Shown: positions 1 to 9,266, numbered from the stretch's first letter. The stretch is DNA of 64,000 bases from Pseudomonas putida (GCF_001976065.1 NZ_MNAH01000002.1:425450-489449), one strand, 5' to 3'. Made by a program: numbers and translations. The notes: generated by a model from the sequence alone, not told the origin.

Positions 1-699
1 GAAGTCTGGCTTCTGAAGACTATCCCGGTGTGGCGCCGGGCCTTTTGCAGCCAGCTTCGCTGGTGTTCATGCCGCCCGATGGCTCCGTTGAACTGGACGA
101 TGTGAGTCGTTGGTGGTCGTTGGTGGTCGTTGGTGCCGGGGGCCGACTGGCGCCACCCCCTGGGGCCGGACTCGAACCTGCAAGGCCTCGACCTACATCC
201 AGTGGTCCAGGTTGGCCTTGAGGATGCGCATGCTTATGCCGACTGGGTGGGTTGCGTACTGCCCACCGAGGAAGAATGGGAATTTGCAGCCTGGGGAGGT
301 CAAACCGGCAGCGAGTTTGTCTGGGGGGACCAACTTGTGCCGGATGGACGCAACATTGCCAATATCTGGCAGGGAGAGTTTCCCTGGCAGAACCTTGCTC
401 TGGATGGGTACGACCGAACTTCTCCGGTGGGCGCATTTCCTGCCAATGGTTACGGTCTGCGGGACATGATCGGTAACGTCTGGGAATGGACAACCACGCC
501 ATTTCGTAATGCCGGGCAGGGCAGCGGGAAGCCTTCCTGTTGTGCCAGCGGTGGTGGCAAGACAAAGCTGAAGGTGCTCAAAGGCGGTTCCCATCTTTGC
601 GCCCCGGGTTACTGCCAGCGCTACCGCGCACCTGCTCGTTCACCACAAGCCGCGGATACCACCAGTTCACACATCGGTTTTAGATGCATACGCCGCTGA
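1..699 (+). pseudogene. Formylglycine-generating enzyme (sulfatase activator), 5'-partial, frameshifted
   Basis: The reading frame enters from the left edge (open from base 3) and encodes FGE-type sequence up to VSRWWSL. It then jumps to the +1 frame, where VPGADWRHPLGP continues the same domain to a stop at 697-699. The break lies in an exact 10-bp tandem duplication (111-120 = 121-130); removing one copy restores the family motif WWSLVPGADWRHP. The C-terminal part keeps the motif GGSHLCAPGYCQRYR, whose two cysteines match the redox-active pair of aerobic FGEs, and the closing GFRC. FGEs oxidise the CxP/AxR cysteine of type I sulfatases to formylglycine. A sulfatase with a CTAGR motif is encoded at 44866. 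As written the gene cannot make a full protein; a sequencing error or reversible slippage are alternatives. Confidence 0.85.
111..130. repeat. Exact 10-bp tandem duplication causing a frameshift
   Basis: TGGTGGTCGT occurs twice in direct succession and is followed by TGGTG, a third partial copy. Ten is not a multiple of three, so the duplication shifts the FGE reading frame. The neighbouring protein motif makes sense only with one copy. Confidence 0.9.
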
Positions 700-878
700 C
701 CTTTATTCAGCCTCGAAATAGTGTGTATACGCCTGGCTGCATTTATCGGGGTCGATCCCTTGCCCATGATCGAAGCCATGCCCATTCCTGAACGCTCTGC
801 GTAAACCCTTGGGCACCGCGCAATAACCGGAGGCGGCAGATCCTCCGGCTCTATAACAATGACAAGAAGAGCGATGCC

Positions 879-2219
879 ATGCGTACGATAGATGTATCAG
901 CCCTGATTGACGGGGCACGTTTCAATTCCTTCCATGCGCGCGTGCTGTTCTGGTGCGCGCTGATCATCATTTTCGACGGTTATGATCTGGTCATCTATGG
1001 GGTCGTGCTGCCCTCGCTGATGGCCGAGTGGGGCCTGAGTTCGTTGCAGGCTGGGGCGCTGGGCAGTTGCGCGCTGGTGGGCATGATGCTGGGGGCGTTG
1101 TTCTTCGGTTCATTGTCCGATCGTATCGGCCGACGCAAGACCATCATGATGTGCGTCGCCATCTTCAGCGGGGTCACGGCCATCAACGGCCTGGCCCAGA
1201 GCCCCGAGGCGTTTGCGTTGTGCCGGTTCATCGCCGGCCTTGGCATCGGCGGGGTGATGCCCAACGTTGTGGCGTTGATGAACGAGTACGCGCCGAAGAA
1301 ATCGCGCAGCACCCTGGTCGCGATCATGTTCAGTGGCTACTCGTTAGGCGGAATGCTCTCGGCGAGCCTGGGCATGATACTGATCCCGCAGTGGGGATGG
1401 CAGGCCGTGTTCTATATCGCACTGATTCCACTGTTGGCCTTGCCGTTACTGATACGCCAGTTGCCCGAGTCGATGGATTACCTGCTGCGCACCGGACAGA
1501 CCGTCAAGGCGCAACACTTGTTGGCACAAGCCGAACCCTCTTATCAACCAGGCGCCAATGACCAGTTGAAGCAGATGGTCGCCAAAGGCACCCGTGTGTC
1601 GATTGCCCAGTTGTTCCAGGACGGGCGCAAGGTAAACACCTTCATGTTGTGGCTGGCGTTTTTTTGTTGCTTGCTGATGGTGTACGCACTGAGTTCGTGG
1701 CTGCCCAAACTCATGACTGCCGCCGGTTATGGACTGAACTCCAGCCTGGCGTTCCTGCTGGCGCTGAACCTCGGGGCGATCATTGGCGCGGTGGCTGGCG
1801 GATGGTTGGGGGACCGGATTGGCATCGCCAAGGTCCTGTTCGCATTTTTTAGCTGTGGCGCCTTGGCCCTGAGCCTGTTGGCGCTCAAGGCGCCGTTACC
1901 CGTGCTCTATCTGCTCATTGGCATCGCGGGGGCGTGCACCATTGGCACGCAGATCCTGGCCAACGCCTGCACGGTGCAGTATTACCCTGCACACATACGC
2001 TCTACGGGGCTTGGGTGGGCGATGGGCATCGGGCGCACCGGCGCCATCATCGGTCCCTTGCTCGGCGGCGCGCTGCACGCCTCATCACTGCCGCTGCAGG
2101 CGAGCTTTCTCATCTTCGCCGTACCTGGGCTGATAGGGGCGATCGCCATCCTGATCTTTCTCATGCAGACCGCTTCAAGCCGTCAGGCGGCTTTATCCCG
2201 GCAAACCTTGTCGCAATAA
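879..2219 (+). CDS. MFS transporter, aromatic acid:H+ symporter family
   Basis: This 446-residue protein has about twelve hydrophobic segments. It carries the DGYDLVIYG motif in TM1, diagnostic of the aromatic acid:H+ symporter (AAHS) group (BenK, PcaK, VanK), and the MFS loop motif [11 protein letters not shown] between TM2 and TM3. It probably imports an aromatic acid such as salicylate or benzoate across the inner membrane. It is followed 166 bp downstream by salicylate hydroxylase and catechol dioxygenase genes on the same strand, which supports an aromatic substrate. The ATG at 879 follows GACAAGAAGAG, a moderate ribosome site. The exact substrate cannot be read from sequence. Confidence 0.9.
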   Translation: MRTIDVSALIDGARFNSFHARVLFWCALIIIFDGYDLVIYGVVLPSLMAEWGLSSLQAGALGSCALVGMMLGALFFGSLSDRIGRRKTIMMCVAIFSGVTAINGLAQSPEAFALCRFIAGLGIGGVMPNVVALMNEYAPKKSRSTLVAIMFSGYSLGGMLSASLGMILIPQWGWQAVFYIALIPLLALPLLIRQLPESMDYLLRTGQTVKAQHLLAQAEPSYQPGANDQLKQMVAKGTRVSIAQLFQDGRKVNTFMLWLAFFCCLLMVYALSSWLPKLMTAAGYGLNSSLAFLLALNLGAIIGAVAGGWLGDRIGIAKVLFAFFSCGALALSLLALKAPLPVLYLLIGIAGACTIGTQILANACTVQYYPAHIRSTGLGWAMGIGRTGAIIGPLLGGALHASSLPLQASFLIFAVPGLIGAIAILIFLMQTASSRQAALSRQTLSQ

Positions 2220-2280
2220 CGAAAGCCTGAGCCCACGGAAGGCTCACTGGCCAATGAACGCCCGTACGCAGCAGCAGTAT

Positions 2281-2292
2281 TCACAGCTGTGA
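2281..2292. promoter_or_regulatory. Perfect 12-bp palindrome upstream of salicylate hydroxylase
   Basis: TCACAGCTGTGA lies in the 166-bp gap between the transporter and hydroxylase genes, about 95 bp before the hydroxylase ATG. It could be an operator. No regulator gene is adjacent, so the binder is unknown. Confidence 0.3.
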
Positions 2293-2385
2293 TGGAATGT
2301 ATGGGGGTTGCGGTATTTATCAATAGCGCTCGGATAGCGATGATCTGGCTACACCAATAACAATCAGCCTCATGGGTAACTTGCT

Positions 2386-3669
2386 ATGCGTACTTCTCAA
2401 TCCAAACTGCAAATCGGCATTGTTGGCGGCGGTATTGCCGGCGTGGCCCTGGCCCTGGACCTGTGCCGTCATTCGCACCTGAGCGTGCAGTTGTTCGAAT
2501 CGGCGCCTGCCTTTGGCGAGGTGGGAGCAGGTGTGTCTTTCGGCGCCAATGCCGTGCGCGCCATCGCGGGCCTGGGTATTGCCGAACCCTACCGCAAGAT
2601 TGCCGACCAGACCCAGGACCCCTGGCAGGACATCTGGTTCGAATGGCGTCGGGGTGAAGATGCCGGTTATCTGGGTGCCAGCCTGGCCGAAGGGGTAGGG
2701 CAGTCTTCGGTACACCGTGCCGACTTCCTCGACGCGCTGGCCAGCCAGTTGCCCGAAGGAATCGCCCAATTCGGCAAGCGCGCCGTCAGCGTGGAGCAGG
2801 ATGCCGACCAGGCTCGCGTACTTTTCACCGACGGCACTGAGCATCGCTGCGACCTGTTGATCGCCGCAGACGGTATCAAGTCTTCCATTCGTGATCATGT
2901 GCTCGACGGTCTTGGCCAACCCCTGGTGGCGCCGCGTTTCAGCGGTACCTGCGCCTACCGAGGGATGATCGACAGCGAACAGCTGCGTGCGGCGTACCGA
3001 GCTCGCGGTGTCGATGAGCATTTGATCGATGTCCCACAGATGTACCTGGGGCTGGATGCCCATATCCTCACGTTCCCGGTCAAACAAGGTCGCTTGATCA
3101 ACGTCGTGGCCTTCATTTCCGATCGCAGCCGCCCTGATCCGACCTGGCCAAGCGATGCCCCGTGGGTACGCAATGCCAGCCAGGAAGAAATGCTTTCTGC
3201 CTTCAAACATTGGGGAGATGCTGCCCGGGTGCTGCTCGAATGCATTCCCGCACCGACCCTTTGGGCGCTGCATGAACTCGATGAGTTGCCGGGCTACGTG
3301 CACGGCCGCGTAGGGCTGATTGGCGATGCCGCACACGCCATGTTGCCGCACCAGGGCGCTGGCGCAGGCCAAGGCCTGGAAGACGCCTGGCTACTGGCGC
3401 GACTGCTGGCCGATCCGCAAGTTTTGGACAGCCAGCCACAAGCGGTGCTCGCGGCTTACGACGCCATCCGTCGTCCCCGTGCCTGCCGTGTGCAGCGCAC
3501 CTCCTGGGAAGCTGGCGAGCTGTATGAAATGCGTGATCCAGCGGTAGCCGATGACGAACAACTGCTGGGCAAGACCCTCGCCGAGCGGTTCGACTGGCTG
3601 TGGAATCACGACATGCAGGCCGACCTGCAAGAGGCGCGTGTGCAGTTGGGATGGCGAGCAGTCGCCTGA
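2386..3669 (+). CDS. Salicylate 1-monooxygenase (salicylate hydroxylase)
   Basis: This 427-residue class A flavoprotein monooxygenase has the FAD-binding GIVGGGIAG motif at about residues 11-19, the central substrate/NADH-binding DG motif (LLIAADGIKS), and the second FAD motif GDAAHAMLPHQGAGAGQ near residue 312. Length and motifs match NahG/SalA salicylate hydroxylases, which convert salicylate, O2 and NADH to catechol and CO2. The next gene is catechol 1,2-dioxygenase, 91 bp downstream, which fits the product. A related 3-hydroxybenzoate or 6-hydroxynicotinate hydroxylase is the main alternative, but the catA neighbour favours salicylate. Confidence 0.88.
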   Translation: MRTSQSKLQIGIVGGGIAGVALALDLCRHSHLSVQLFESAPAFGEVGAGVSFGANAVRAIAGLGIAEPYRKIADQTQDPWQDIWFEWRRGEDAGYLGASLAEGVGQSSVHRADFLDALASQLPEGIAQFGKRAVSVEQDADQARVLFTDGTEHRCDLLIAADGIKSSIRDHVLDGLGQPLVAPRFSGTCAYRGMIDSEQLRAAYRARGVDEHLIDVPQMYLGLDAHILTFPVKQGRLINVVAFISDRSRPDPTWPSDAPWVRNASQEEMLSAFKHWGDAARVLLECIPAPTLWALHELDELPGYVHGRVGLIGDAAHAMLPHQGAGAGQGLEDAWLLARLLADPQVLDSQPQAVLAAYDAIRRPRACRVQRTSWEAGELYEMRDPAVADDEQLLGKTLAERFDWLWNHDMQADLQEARVQLGWRAVA

Positions 3670-3697
3670 CGACCGCCTGAGGACCTGAACCGAGCTG

Positions 3698-3729
3698 CAC
3701 GAAGGGAGCCCCCAGCGGCTCTCTTCGTG
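3698..3729 (+). terminator. Intercistronic hairpin between hydroxylase and catA
   Basis: CACGAAGGGAGCC and GGCTCTCTTCGTG pair with one G-T wobble around a short loop. No T-run follows, so it is more likely a processing or mRNA-stability hairpin than a strong terminator. Confidence 0.45.
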
Positions 3730-3760
3730 GGTCAATACCAATAAGATCTGGTGAAACAAG

Positions 3761-4699
3761 ATGACAGTGAAAATCTCCCAACTGCCGGCATTGCAGCAAT
3801 TTTTCCGCGAAGCCTCGGGGCTGGATAACAGCGAAGGTGATCCACGCTGCAAGCAGATCGTTTTTCGTTTGCTGCAGGAAGTCGCCCGGGTGATCGAGGA
3901 TCTGCAGATCAGCGACGATGAGTTCTGGGGCGCAGTGGACTACGTCAACCGCCTGGGTGCCAAAAACGAAGCCGGTTTGCTGGTCGCCGGACTCGGTATC
4001 GAACACTTCCTTGATCTGTTGGCCGATGCCAGGGATGCCGAAGCGGGCCGCAGCGGTGGCACGCCACGGACGATCGAAGGCCCGCTGTATGTAGCCGGTG
4101 CGCCGCTGAGCGAGTACCAGGCACGCATGGATGACGGCAGCGAGGACGGCATCGCCACGGTGATGTTCCTGGAAGGGCGCGTCACCGACCTGGACGGTCA
4201 GCCGATCGCCGGCGCCACCGTGGACTTGTGGCAAGCCAACACCCAGGGCAACTACTCCTACTTCGACAAGAGCCAGTCCGATTTCAACCTGCGTCGGCGG
4301 ATTCTCACTGACGCCAATGGTTGCTACCGGGCTCGCAGCATCGTGCCATCGGGGTACGGTTGCGATCCAACCGGTCCCACTCAGGAGTGCCTCGATCAGT
4401 TGGGCCGCCACGGCCAGCGCCCCGCGCATATCCACTTCTTCATTTCCGCCCCCGGGCATGAACACCTGACCACGCAGATCAACCTGTCGAATGACAAGTA
4501 CCTGTGGGACGACTTCGCCTACGCGACACGCGACGGGCTGATCGGCGAAGTCAGTTTCGTCGATGACCAGGCACGGGCCGCATCCATGGGCGTGGCAGGG
4601 CGCTTTGCCGAGATGACGTTCAATTTCAGCCTGCGTCCGGCTGCCAGCATTGCGGCAACCCTTCGCAGCCAGCGCCCGCGCGCGTTGCAGTCTGCCTGA
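3761..4699 (+). CDS. catA: Catechol 1,2-dioxygenase
   Basis: This 312-residue intradiol dioxygenase opens catechol to cis,cis-muconate using non-haem Fe(III). The four expected iron ligands are visible: Tyr165 (in GNYSYFD), Tyr199 (in SGYGCDP), and His223 and His225 (in RPAHIHFF). The helical N-terminal dimerisation/lipid-binding domain typical of CatA occupies roughly residues 1-100. The gene lies between salicylate hydroxylase, which makes its substrate, and alcohol and aldehyde dehydrogenase genes. Unlike classical cat operons there is no catB or catC here, so muconate must be processed by genes elsewhere. It may be a second, pathway-specific CatA. Confidence 0.95.
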   Translation: MTVKISQLPALQQFFREASGLDNSEGDPRCKQIVFRLLQEVARVIEDLQISDDEFWGAVDYVNRLGAKNEAGLLVAGLGIEHFLDLLADARDAEAGRSGGTPRTIEGPLYVAGAPLSEYQARMDDGSEDGIATVMFLEGRVTDLDGQPIAGATVDLWQANTQGNYSYFDKSQSDFNLRRRILTDANGCYRARSIVPSGYGCDPTGPTQECLDQLGRHGQRPAHIHFFISAPGHEHLTTQINLSNDKYLWDDFAYATRDGLIGEVSFVDDQARAASMGVAGRFAEMTFNFSLRPAASIAATLRSQRPRALQSA

Positions 4700-4746
4700 A
4701 AAACGACGTTTTCCCGGCTTTGACCAACCACTTCAAGGAGACCACG

Positions 4747-5892
4747 ATGTCCCGGACCGATGCACAATCGATGAACATCCGCGCCGCAGTGCTGCGCACC
4801 TCGGGAGCCCCATTGGAAATCGAGGATGTCTTGCTCCAGGCGCCTCGGCCAACCGAAGTACGCGTGCGTGTGGTCGCCACAGGCGTTTGCCACACGGACA
4901 TGGTGGTGCGGGACCAGCTTTTTCCTTCACCACTGCCGATCATCCTCGGCCATGAAGGCGCGGGTGTCGTGGATGCGATCGGTTCTGCTGTCACCACGGT
5001 ACAGCCGGGCGATCATGTGGTCATGACCTACATGTCCTGCGGCCTTTGCCTGCCTTGCGAAACCGGCCACCCGGCACATTGCGCACACATGCACCCGCTG
5101 AACTTCGGCGGCGGTCGACTCGATGGCAGTACTTCCGCTTGTGCCTGTGGCAGCGATCACGCCATCCATGACCATTTCTTCGGCCAGTCCTCGTTTTCCA
5201 CTTACACCATCGCCAATGAGCGCAACGTGGTGAAGGTTGCAAAACAGGCGCCACTGGAACTGTTGGGGCCACTGGGTTGCGGCATCCAGACGGGCGCGGG
5301 ATCGGTTCTCAATGCACTCGGGGTCGAGGCCGGATCGAGCTTCGCCGCCTTTGGTGCGGGCGCGGTCGGACTGGCGGCGGTCATGGCGGCGAAGGTCGCC
5401 GGCGCTACCACCATCATTGCCGTGGACGTCACCCCGAGTCGGCTGGAACTGGCTCTCGAGCTGGGGGCAACCCATGTCATCAACAGCCGCGAAGAGGATC
5501 CGGTGCAACGTATCCAGGCCATCACCCAGGGGGGTGTCAACTACAGCCTTGAATGCTCCGGGCGATCCGAAGTTCTGCGCCAGGCGATCGATGCACTCAT
5601 CACGCTTGGCACCTGCGGCATCGTCGGCGCTACCAAAGTGGGTACCGAGGTGGCTTTCAATATCAACGACGTGATGATTCCCGGCAAACGAATCATGGGC
5701 ATCGTCCAGGGCGATGTCGTTGCCAATGCCTTTATTCCGAAGCTGGTTGAACTCTATCTGCAGGGCCGATTCCCCTTCGACAAGCTTTGCAAGTTTTACC
5801 CGTTCGAAGAGGTGAACCAGGCGATGGCGGATAGCGAGCGCGGTATCACCATCAAACCGATTCTGCGCATGCCAGTCTCTGCTTCGGTCTGA
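4747..5892 (+). CDS. Zn-dependent aryl-alcohol dehydrogenase
   Basis: This 381-residue medium-chain zinc dehydrogenase resembles benzyl-alcohol dehydrogenases (XylB/AreB type). Catalytic zinc ligands Cys48 and His69 (in GHEGAG), a further cysteine in LGPLGCGIQTG, and the structural-zinc quartet Cys98, 101, 104 and 112 are all present. The NAD site is GAGAVG. The ATG at 4747 was chosen because AAGGAG lies 7 nt upstream; a TTG at 4720 in the same frame has no such site. In context it likely oxidises a (hydroxy)benzyl alcohol to the aldehyde taken by the next gene, 26 bp downstream. Confidence 0.85.
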   Translation: MSRTDAQSMNIRAAVLRTSGAPLEIEDVLLQAPRPTEVRVRVVATGVCHTDMVVRDQLFPSPLPIILGHEGAGVVDAIGSAVTTVQPGDHVVMTYMSCGLCLPCETGHPAHCAHMHPLNFGGGRLDGSTSACACGSDHAIHDHFFGQSSFSTYTIANERNVVKVAKQAPLELLGPLGCGIQTGAGSVLNALGVEAGSSFAAFGAGAVGLAAVMAAKVAGATTIIAVDVTPSRLELALELGATHVINSREEDPVQRIQAITQGGVNYSLECSGRSEVLRQAIDALITLGTCGIVGATKVGTEVAFNINDVMIPGKRIMGIVQGDVVANAFIPKLVELYLQGRFPFDKLCKFYPFEEVNQAMADSERGITIKPILRMPVSASV

Positions 5893-5918
5893 CTATTTCG
5901 ATTCCAAAGGAACCCGCA

Positions 5919-7370
5919 ATGACCGTTCAACTCGTGATAGACAATCAAAAACTCGATGCCTCCAATGGCAAGACCTTCCAGCGTGTCGATCCGCTTAGCG
6001 CCGCGACCGTGAGCGTCGGTGCAGCCTGCAGCGTCGAGGACGCCATCCGTGCCGCCGAATCTTCCCAGCGCGCTTTTGGGACGTGGTCCAGAACCGGCCC
6101 GACCGAGCGCCGGCGCATTCTGCTGGCGGCGGCCGATGCCCTGGAAGCGAAAATGTCGCAGTTCTGCTCGGTCATGGCCGAAGAGATTGGCGCCTCGCAA
6201 CTGTGGGCACAATTCAACGTGGGCGCATCGGCCAACCTGTTGCGTGAAGCCGCGGCACTGACCACACAAATCAAAGGCGAAACCATTCCTACCGACAAGC
6301 CAGGCGCACTGTCGATGACGTTGCGTCAACCGGTGGGCGCGGTACTGAGCATCGTGCCCTGGAACGGGCCGGTCATCCTCGGCGCACGCGCCATTGCCTA
6401 CCCGTTGGCGTGTGGCAACACAGTGATCTTCAAGGGTTCGGAAAGCAGCCCACGTACCCATGCATTGTTGGCCGAAGCGTTCTACGATGCCGGCCTGCCT
6501 GCGGGCGTGCTGAACTTTCTGATCAGCGCGCCCGAGGACGCCTCCGCCGTAACAGAAGCGTTGGTTGCCCATGACATCGTGCGTCGGGTGAATTTCACCG
6601 GCTCGACCAAGGTCGGCCGCATGATCGCCCAGACCTGCGCCAGCCATCTCAAGCGCTGCCTCCTGGAACTGGGTGGCAAAGCACCTTTCATCGTCCTGGA
6701 GGACGCGGACATCGACGGTGCCGTCAACGCCGCGGTTTTCGGCGCATTCCTCTACCAAGGGCAAATCTGCATGTCGACCGAGCGTTTTGTGGTCGATGAA
6801 GCGGTTGCCGACTCGTTCGTCTCCCGCTTCGCGCAGCGCGTACGCTCGCTGGAAACCGGCGTGCCATCAACGACGCCAGGTTGCGTGATTGGCCCGATGA
6901 TCGGCCAGGGCTCGGTACAACGGATCAACCATCTGCTCGACGACGCCATTGGCAAGGGCGCTGACATCGTGGCCGGCGGCCTGGCGGAAAACGCCCTGAT
7001 GGGGCCGACACTGGTGGATCGGGTGACCCGTGAGATGTCGATCTACGACGAAGAGACCTTTGGCCCGTTGACAACCATCGTCCGGGTCAAAGGCGCCGAG
7101 CAGGCGCTGCAGGTGGCCAACGACACCGCCTACGGTCTTTCCTCCTCGATATTCAGTCGCGATGTCACGCGGGCATTGGAGTTGGCGAGCCGACTGGATG
7201 CCGGCTGCGTTCACATCAATGGCGCCACCGTGCAAAACGAACCCCAGGCCCCCTACGGTGGCATGAAGAAGAGCGGCTACGGACGCTTCGATGGCAGTGC
7301 AGTCATCGAGGAGTTCACCGAGGTCAAGTGGGTCACGGTTGAGCCCTCCAACCAGCCTTATCCCTTCTAG
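5919..7370 (+). CDS. Salicylaldehyde/aromatic aldehyde dehydrogenase
   Basis: This 483-residue NAD(P)-dependent aldehyde dehydrogenase has catalytic Cys284 (in QGQICMSTER), general base Glu250 (in LELGGKAP), the cofactor motif FTGSTKVG, and the PWNGPV segment. The sequence style is that of salicylaldehyde (NahF) and vanillin dehydrogenases. With the upstream genes it completes a route alcohol to aldehyde to aromatic acid, then to catechol and muconate. RBS AAAGGA lies upstream of the ATG. It is the last gene of the cluster and is followed by a strong terminator. Confidence 0.85.
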   Translation: MTVQLVIDNQKLDASNGKTFQRVDPLSAATVSVGAACSVEDAIRAAESSQRAFGTWSRTGPTERRRILLAAADALEAKMSQFCSVMAEEIGASQLWAQFNVGASANLLREAAALTTQIKGETIPTDKPGALSMTLRQPVGAVLSIVPWNGPVILGARAIAYPLACGNTVIFKGSESSPRTHALLAEAFYDAGLPAGVLNFLISAPEDASAVTEALVAHDIVRRVNFTGSTKVGRMIAQTCASHLKRCLLELGGKAPFIVLEDADIDGAVNAAVFGAFLYQGQICMSTERFVVDEAVADSFVSRFAQRVRSLETGVPSTTPGCVIGPMIGQGSVQRINHLLDDAIGKGADIVAGGLAENALMGPTLVDRVTREMSIYDEETFGPLTTIVRVKGAEQALQVANDTAYGLSSSIFSRDVTRALELASRLDAGCVHINGATVQNEPQAPYGGMKKSGYGRFDGSAVIEEFTEVKWVTVEPSNQPYPF

Positions 7371-7375
7371 GTTGG

Positions 7376-7403
7376 AAACCGGCGCGTCATGCGCCGGTTT
7401 TTT
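7376..7403 (+). terminator. Rho-independent terminator of the salicylate cluster
   Basis: AACCGGCGC-gtcat-GCGCCGGTT forms a perfect 9-bp GC-rich stem followed by TTTT, starting 6 bp after the aldehyde dehydrogenase stop codon. Confidence 0.85.
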
Positions 7404-7426
7404 CCTGGTCAGATGACGCAGGGGCC

Positions 7427-7801
7427 TCAATCAAGCAAGTCGGCAATGGATTGCGCGGCCAGTTGATAGGAGCGGCAGCGTGCGACGGGGTCATGAATCC
7501 TCGCATCGATGATCACCTGGTTTCTCACATCCAGAACGTACACATGATAATGCTGGCTGAGGATGTGCATGAGGTGGAAATACAACGCGCCATTGGCTGA
7601 CCAGCCCGGGATGAAAATCAGCGGCGCGCCGGTACCGGCTTCCCAGTAGGCGAGGTTGACCCCGTCGCTGGTGACGAAACTGTTGAGCTTCAGGTCTTCG
7701 AAGTCAGAAACCCGGACCGGTTGACCAGGGATTTCATGGGGCAGGTGCAAGTCTTCGCCGAGCAGCGAGCGCAGCGATTGATTGTTCAGAGGGTATTTCA
7801 C
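7427..7801 (-). pseudogene. Alpha/beta hydrolase remnant with internal deletion
   Basis: The 124-codon frame starts like an alpha/beta-hydrolase: DGVNLAYWEAGTG, then PLIFIPGWSANGALY (oxyanion-hole strand-turn), then YHVYVLDVRNQ. After residue ~95 it jumps to a short tail ending SIADLLD. The nucleophile elbow (GxSxG), acid and catalytic His expected over a further 150 or so residues are absent. It looks like an in-frame internal deletion or the junction of two decayed ends. It lies last in the minus-strand MFS operon, 39 bp after the transporter gene. It is unlikely to be catalytically active. Confidence 0.6.
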
Positions 7802-7840
7802 AGTGCAGTCCCATCCAGTTGAAAAAATGGCTCAGCGGGT

Positions 7841-9226
7841 TCAGGGCGCATGGGTGCGTTGCTCAGCCATACCGGTATTCACATAGAGATTGACGGCGAT
7901 GCAGAGGGCCATGACCACCCCTGAAAACAGCATCGAGCTGGATAAACCGGCAGAAAAAGCGGCTTGATCCCCATGGGCGATCATCGTGCCGAAGACCGCG
8001 ACGCCAATCACACCGCCCAGTTGCCTGGTGGAGGCCATCAGGCCGGAGGCGATGCCCGCGTCATGTTGTGTGACCGAGGACAGCATCGAGTTGGTAATGA
8101 AGGGGACGGACATGGCGCTGCCGATTCCCACCAGCATCAACGCACCATTGAGCAACCAGAGCGAACTATGGGTGGTGGTTTGTGAAAGCGCGATGAAGCC
8201 GAGGATCTGGACCGTGAAACCCGTTGTGATAATCCGAGTGGCACTGAACCGCCCGGCGAACCTGGACGAGAGCATCGTGGACAGCGTCAGCACCGCCGTC
8301 AGCGGGATAAACGAGAGCCCCGTCTTGAAAGCGTCGTAGTGCAGGAAAGCTTGAAAATAAATGCTGAAGACGAAGACCGTTCCATAAAACGTCAGGTTGA
8401 TCGCAGCGCCTGCGAGCGCCATGCTCCCCAGCACTTTGTTTGTCGCCAGGTGAGCGGGCAGCATCGGATGTTTTACGCGACGCTCGATCAGGACAAATGC
8501 CAGCGCACTGATCGCGGCAATTGCCATCGCGGTGAGTGTTTCGCTTGCCCAACCCTTGGCACTGGACTCGGTCAAGCCATAGGTCAGCGACGCCAGGCAC
8601 ATCGCGATACTGACCTGCCCTGGAATATCGACGTGCTTGGCAACCCGCGGGGAGGCGGGCGCGTAACGCAGAATCAGCCCGACCGCCAGCAGGCCGATGG
8701 GAATATTCAGCAGGAAGACGCTTCGCCAGCCGAAGTACTCGATCATCAGTCCGCCGATCACCGGTCCTGCGGCCAAGGCGATCCCCCCACAGGCGCCCCA
8801 TAGCGCAACAGCCGCGCGACGTGCATCGGGGTCATCAAATGACACACGAATCAGAGTCAGCGATGTCGGAATCAGAAAGGCCGCGCCGATGCCCTGCACA
8901 GTGCGCATGCTGATCAGCATGGTCATGCTGTCAGCCAGGCCACAGCCAACGGAAGCGAGAGTAAAGAGCGCGAAGCCCGCTGCAAAAACGGACTTTGCGC
9001 CCCACTTGTCGCCCCAGGCGCCACCCAGGATAAGCAAGGCGGAAAAGGGCAGCGCGTAGCTGTTGATGACCCACTGCAGGCCGGTGAGGTCTGTGCCAAA
9101 CGCACGCTTGAGGGCGCCCAGGCCGACGTTGACGACGCTGACGTCGAGTTGAACGACAAGGAAACCCATGCAGGCGGCAATCAGGATCGCCCTTAGCGAA
9201 GCGGGTGAGAGGGGTTGTGCGGTCAC
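7841..9226 (-). CDS. MFS efflux transporter, DHA2 (EmrB/QacA) family
   Basis: This 461-residue protein has about fourteen hydrophobic segments and the DHA2 signature VVQLDVSVVNVGL in TM1 (D1-type motif). It also has the GGAWGDKWG motif A region and the GIALAAGPVIGG motif C in TM5, the mark of drug:H+ antiporters. A GTG start at 9226 gives the usual short cytosolic N-terminus. It lies downstream of nitroreductase, ABM-monooxygenase and tautomerase genes on the same strand. This suggests a detoxification and efflux operon for quinone-like or nitro-aromatic compounds, probably controlled by the LysR encoded at 10724. Confidence 0.88.
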   Translation of the reverse strand: MTAQPLSPASLRAILIAACMGFLVVQLDVSVVNVGLGALKRAFGTDLTGLQWVINSYALPFSALLILGGAWGDKWGAKSVFAAGFALFTLASVGCGLADSMTMLISMRTVQGIGAAFLIPTSLTLIRVSFDDPDARRAAVALWGACGGIALAAGPVIGGLMIEYFGWRSVFLLNIPIGLLAVGLILRYAPASPRVAKHVDIPGQVSIAMCLASLTYGLTESSAKGWASETLTAMAIAAISALAFVLIERRVKHPMLPAHLATNKVLGSMALAGAAINLTFYGTVFVFSIYFQAFLHYDAFKTGLSFIPLTAVLTLSTMLSSRFAGRFSATRIITTGFTVQILGFIALSQTTTHSSLWLLNGALMLVGIGSAMSVPFITNSMLSSVTQHDAGIASGLMASTRQLGGVIGVAVFGTMIAHGDQAAFSAGLSSSMLFSGVVMALCIAVNLYVNTGMAEQRTHAP

Positions 9227-9266
9227 TGGTTTACCGTCCAGTCATATTGGTGATGATCGGCAACGG

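Noticed and set aside
3203..4465. Open frame of about 420 codons on the minus strand across salicylate hydroxylase and catA
   Set aside because: The plus-strand genes carry complete catalytic motifs, and the antisense frame has none.
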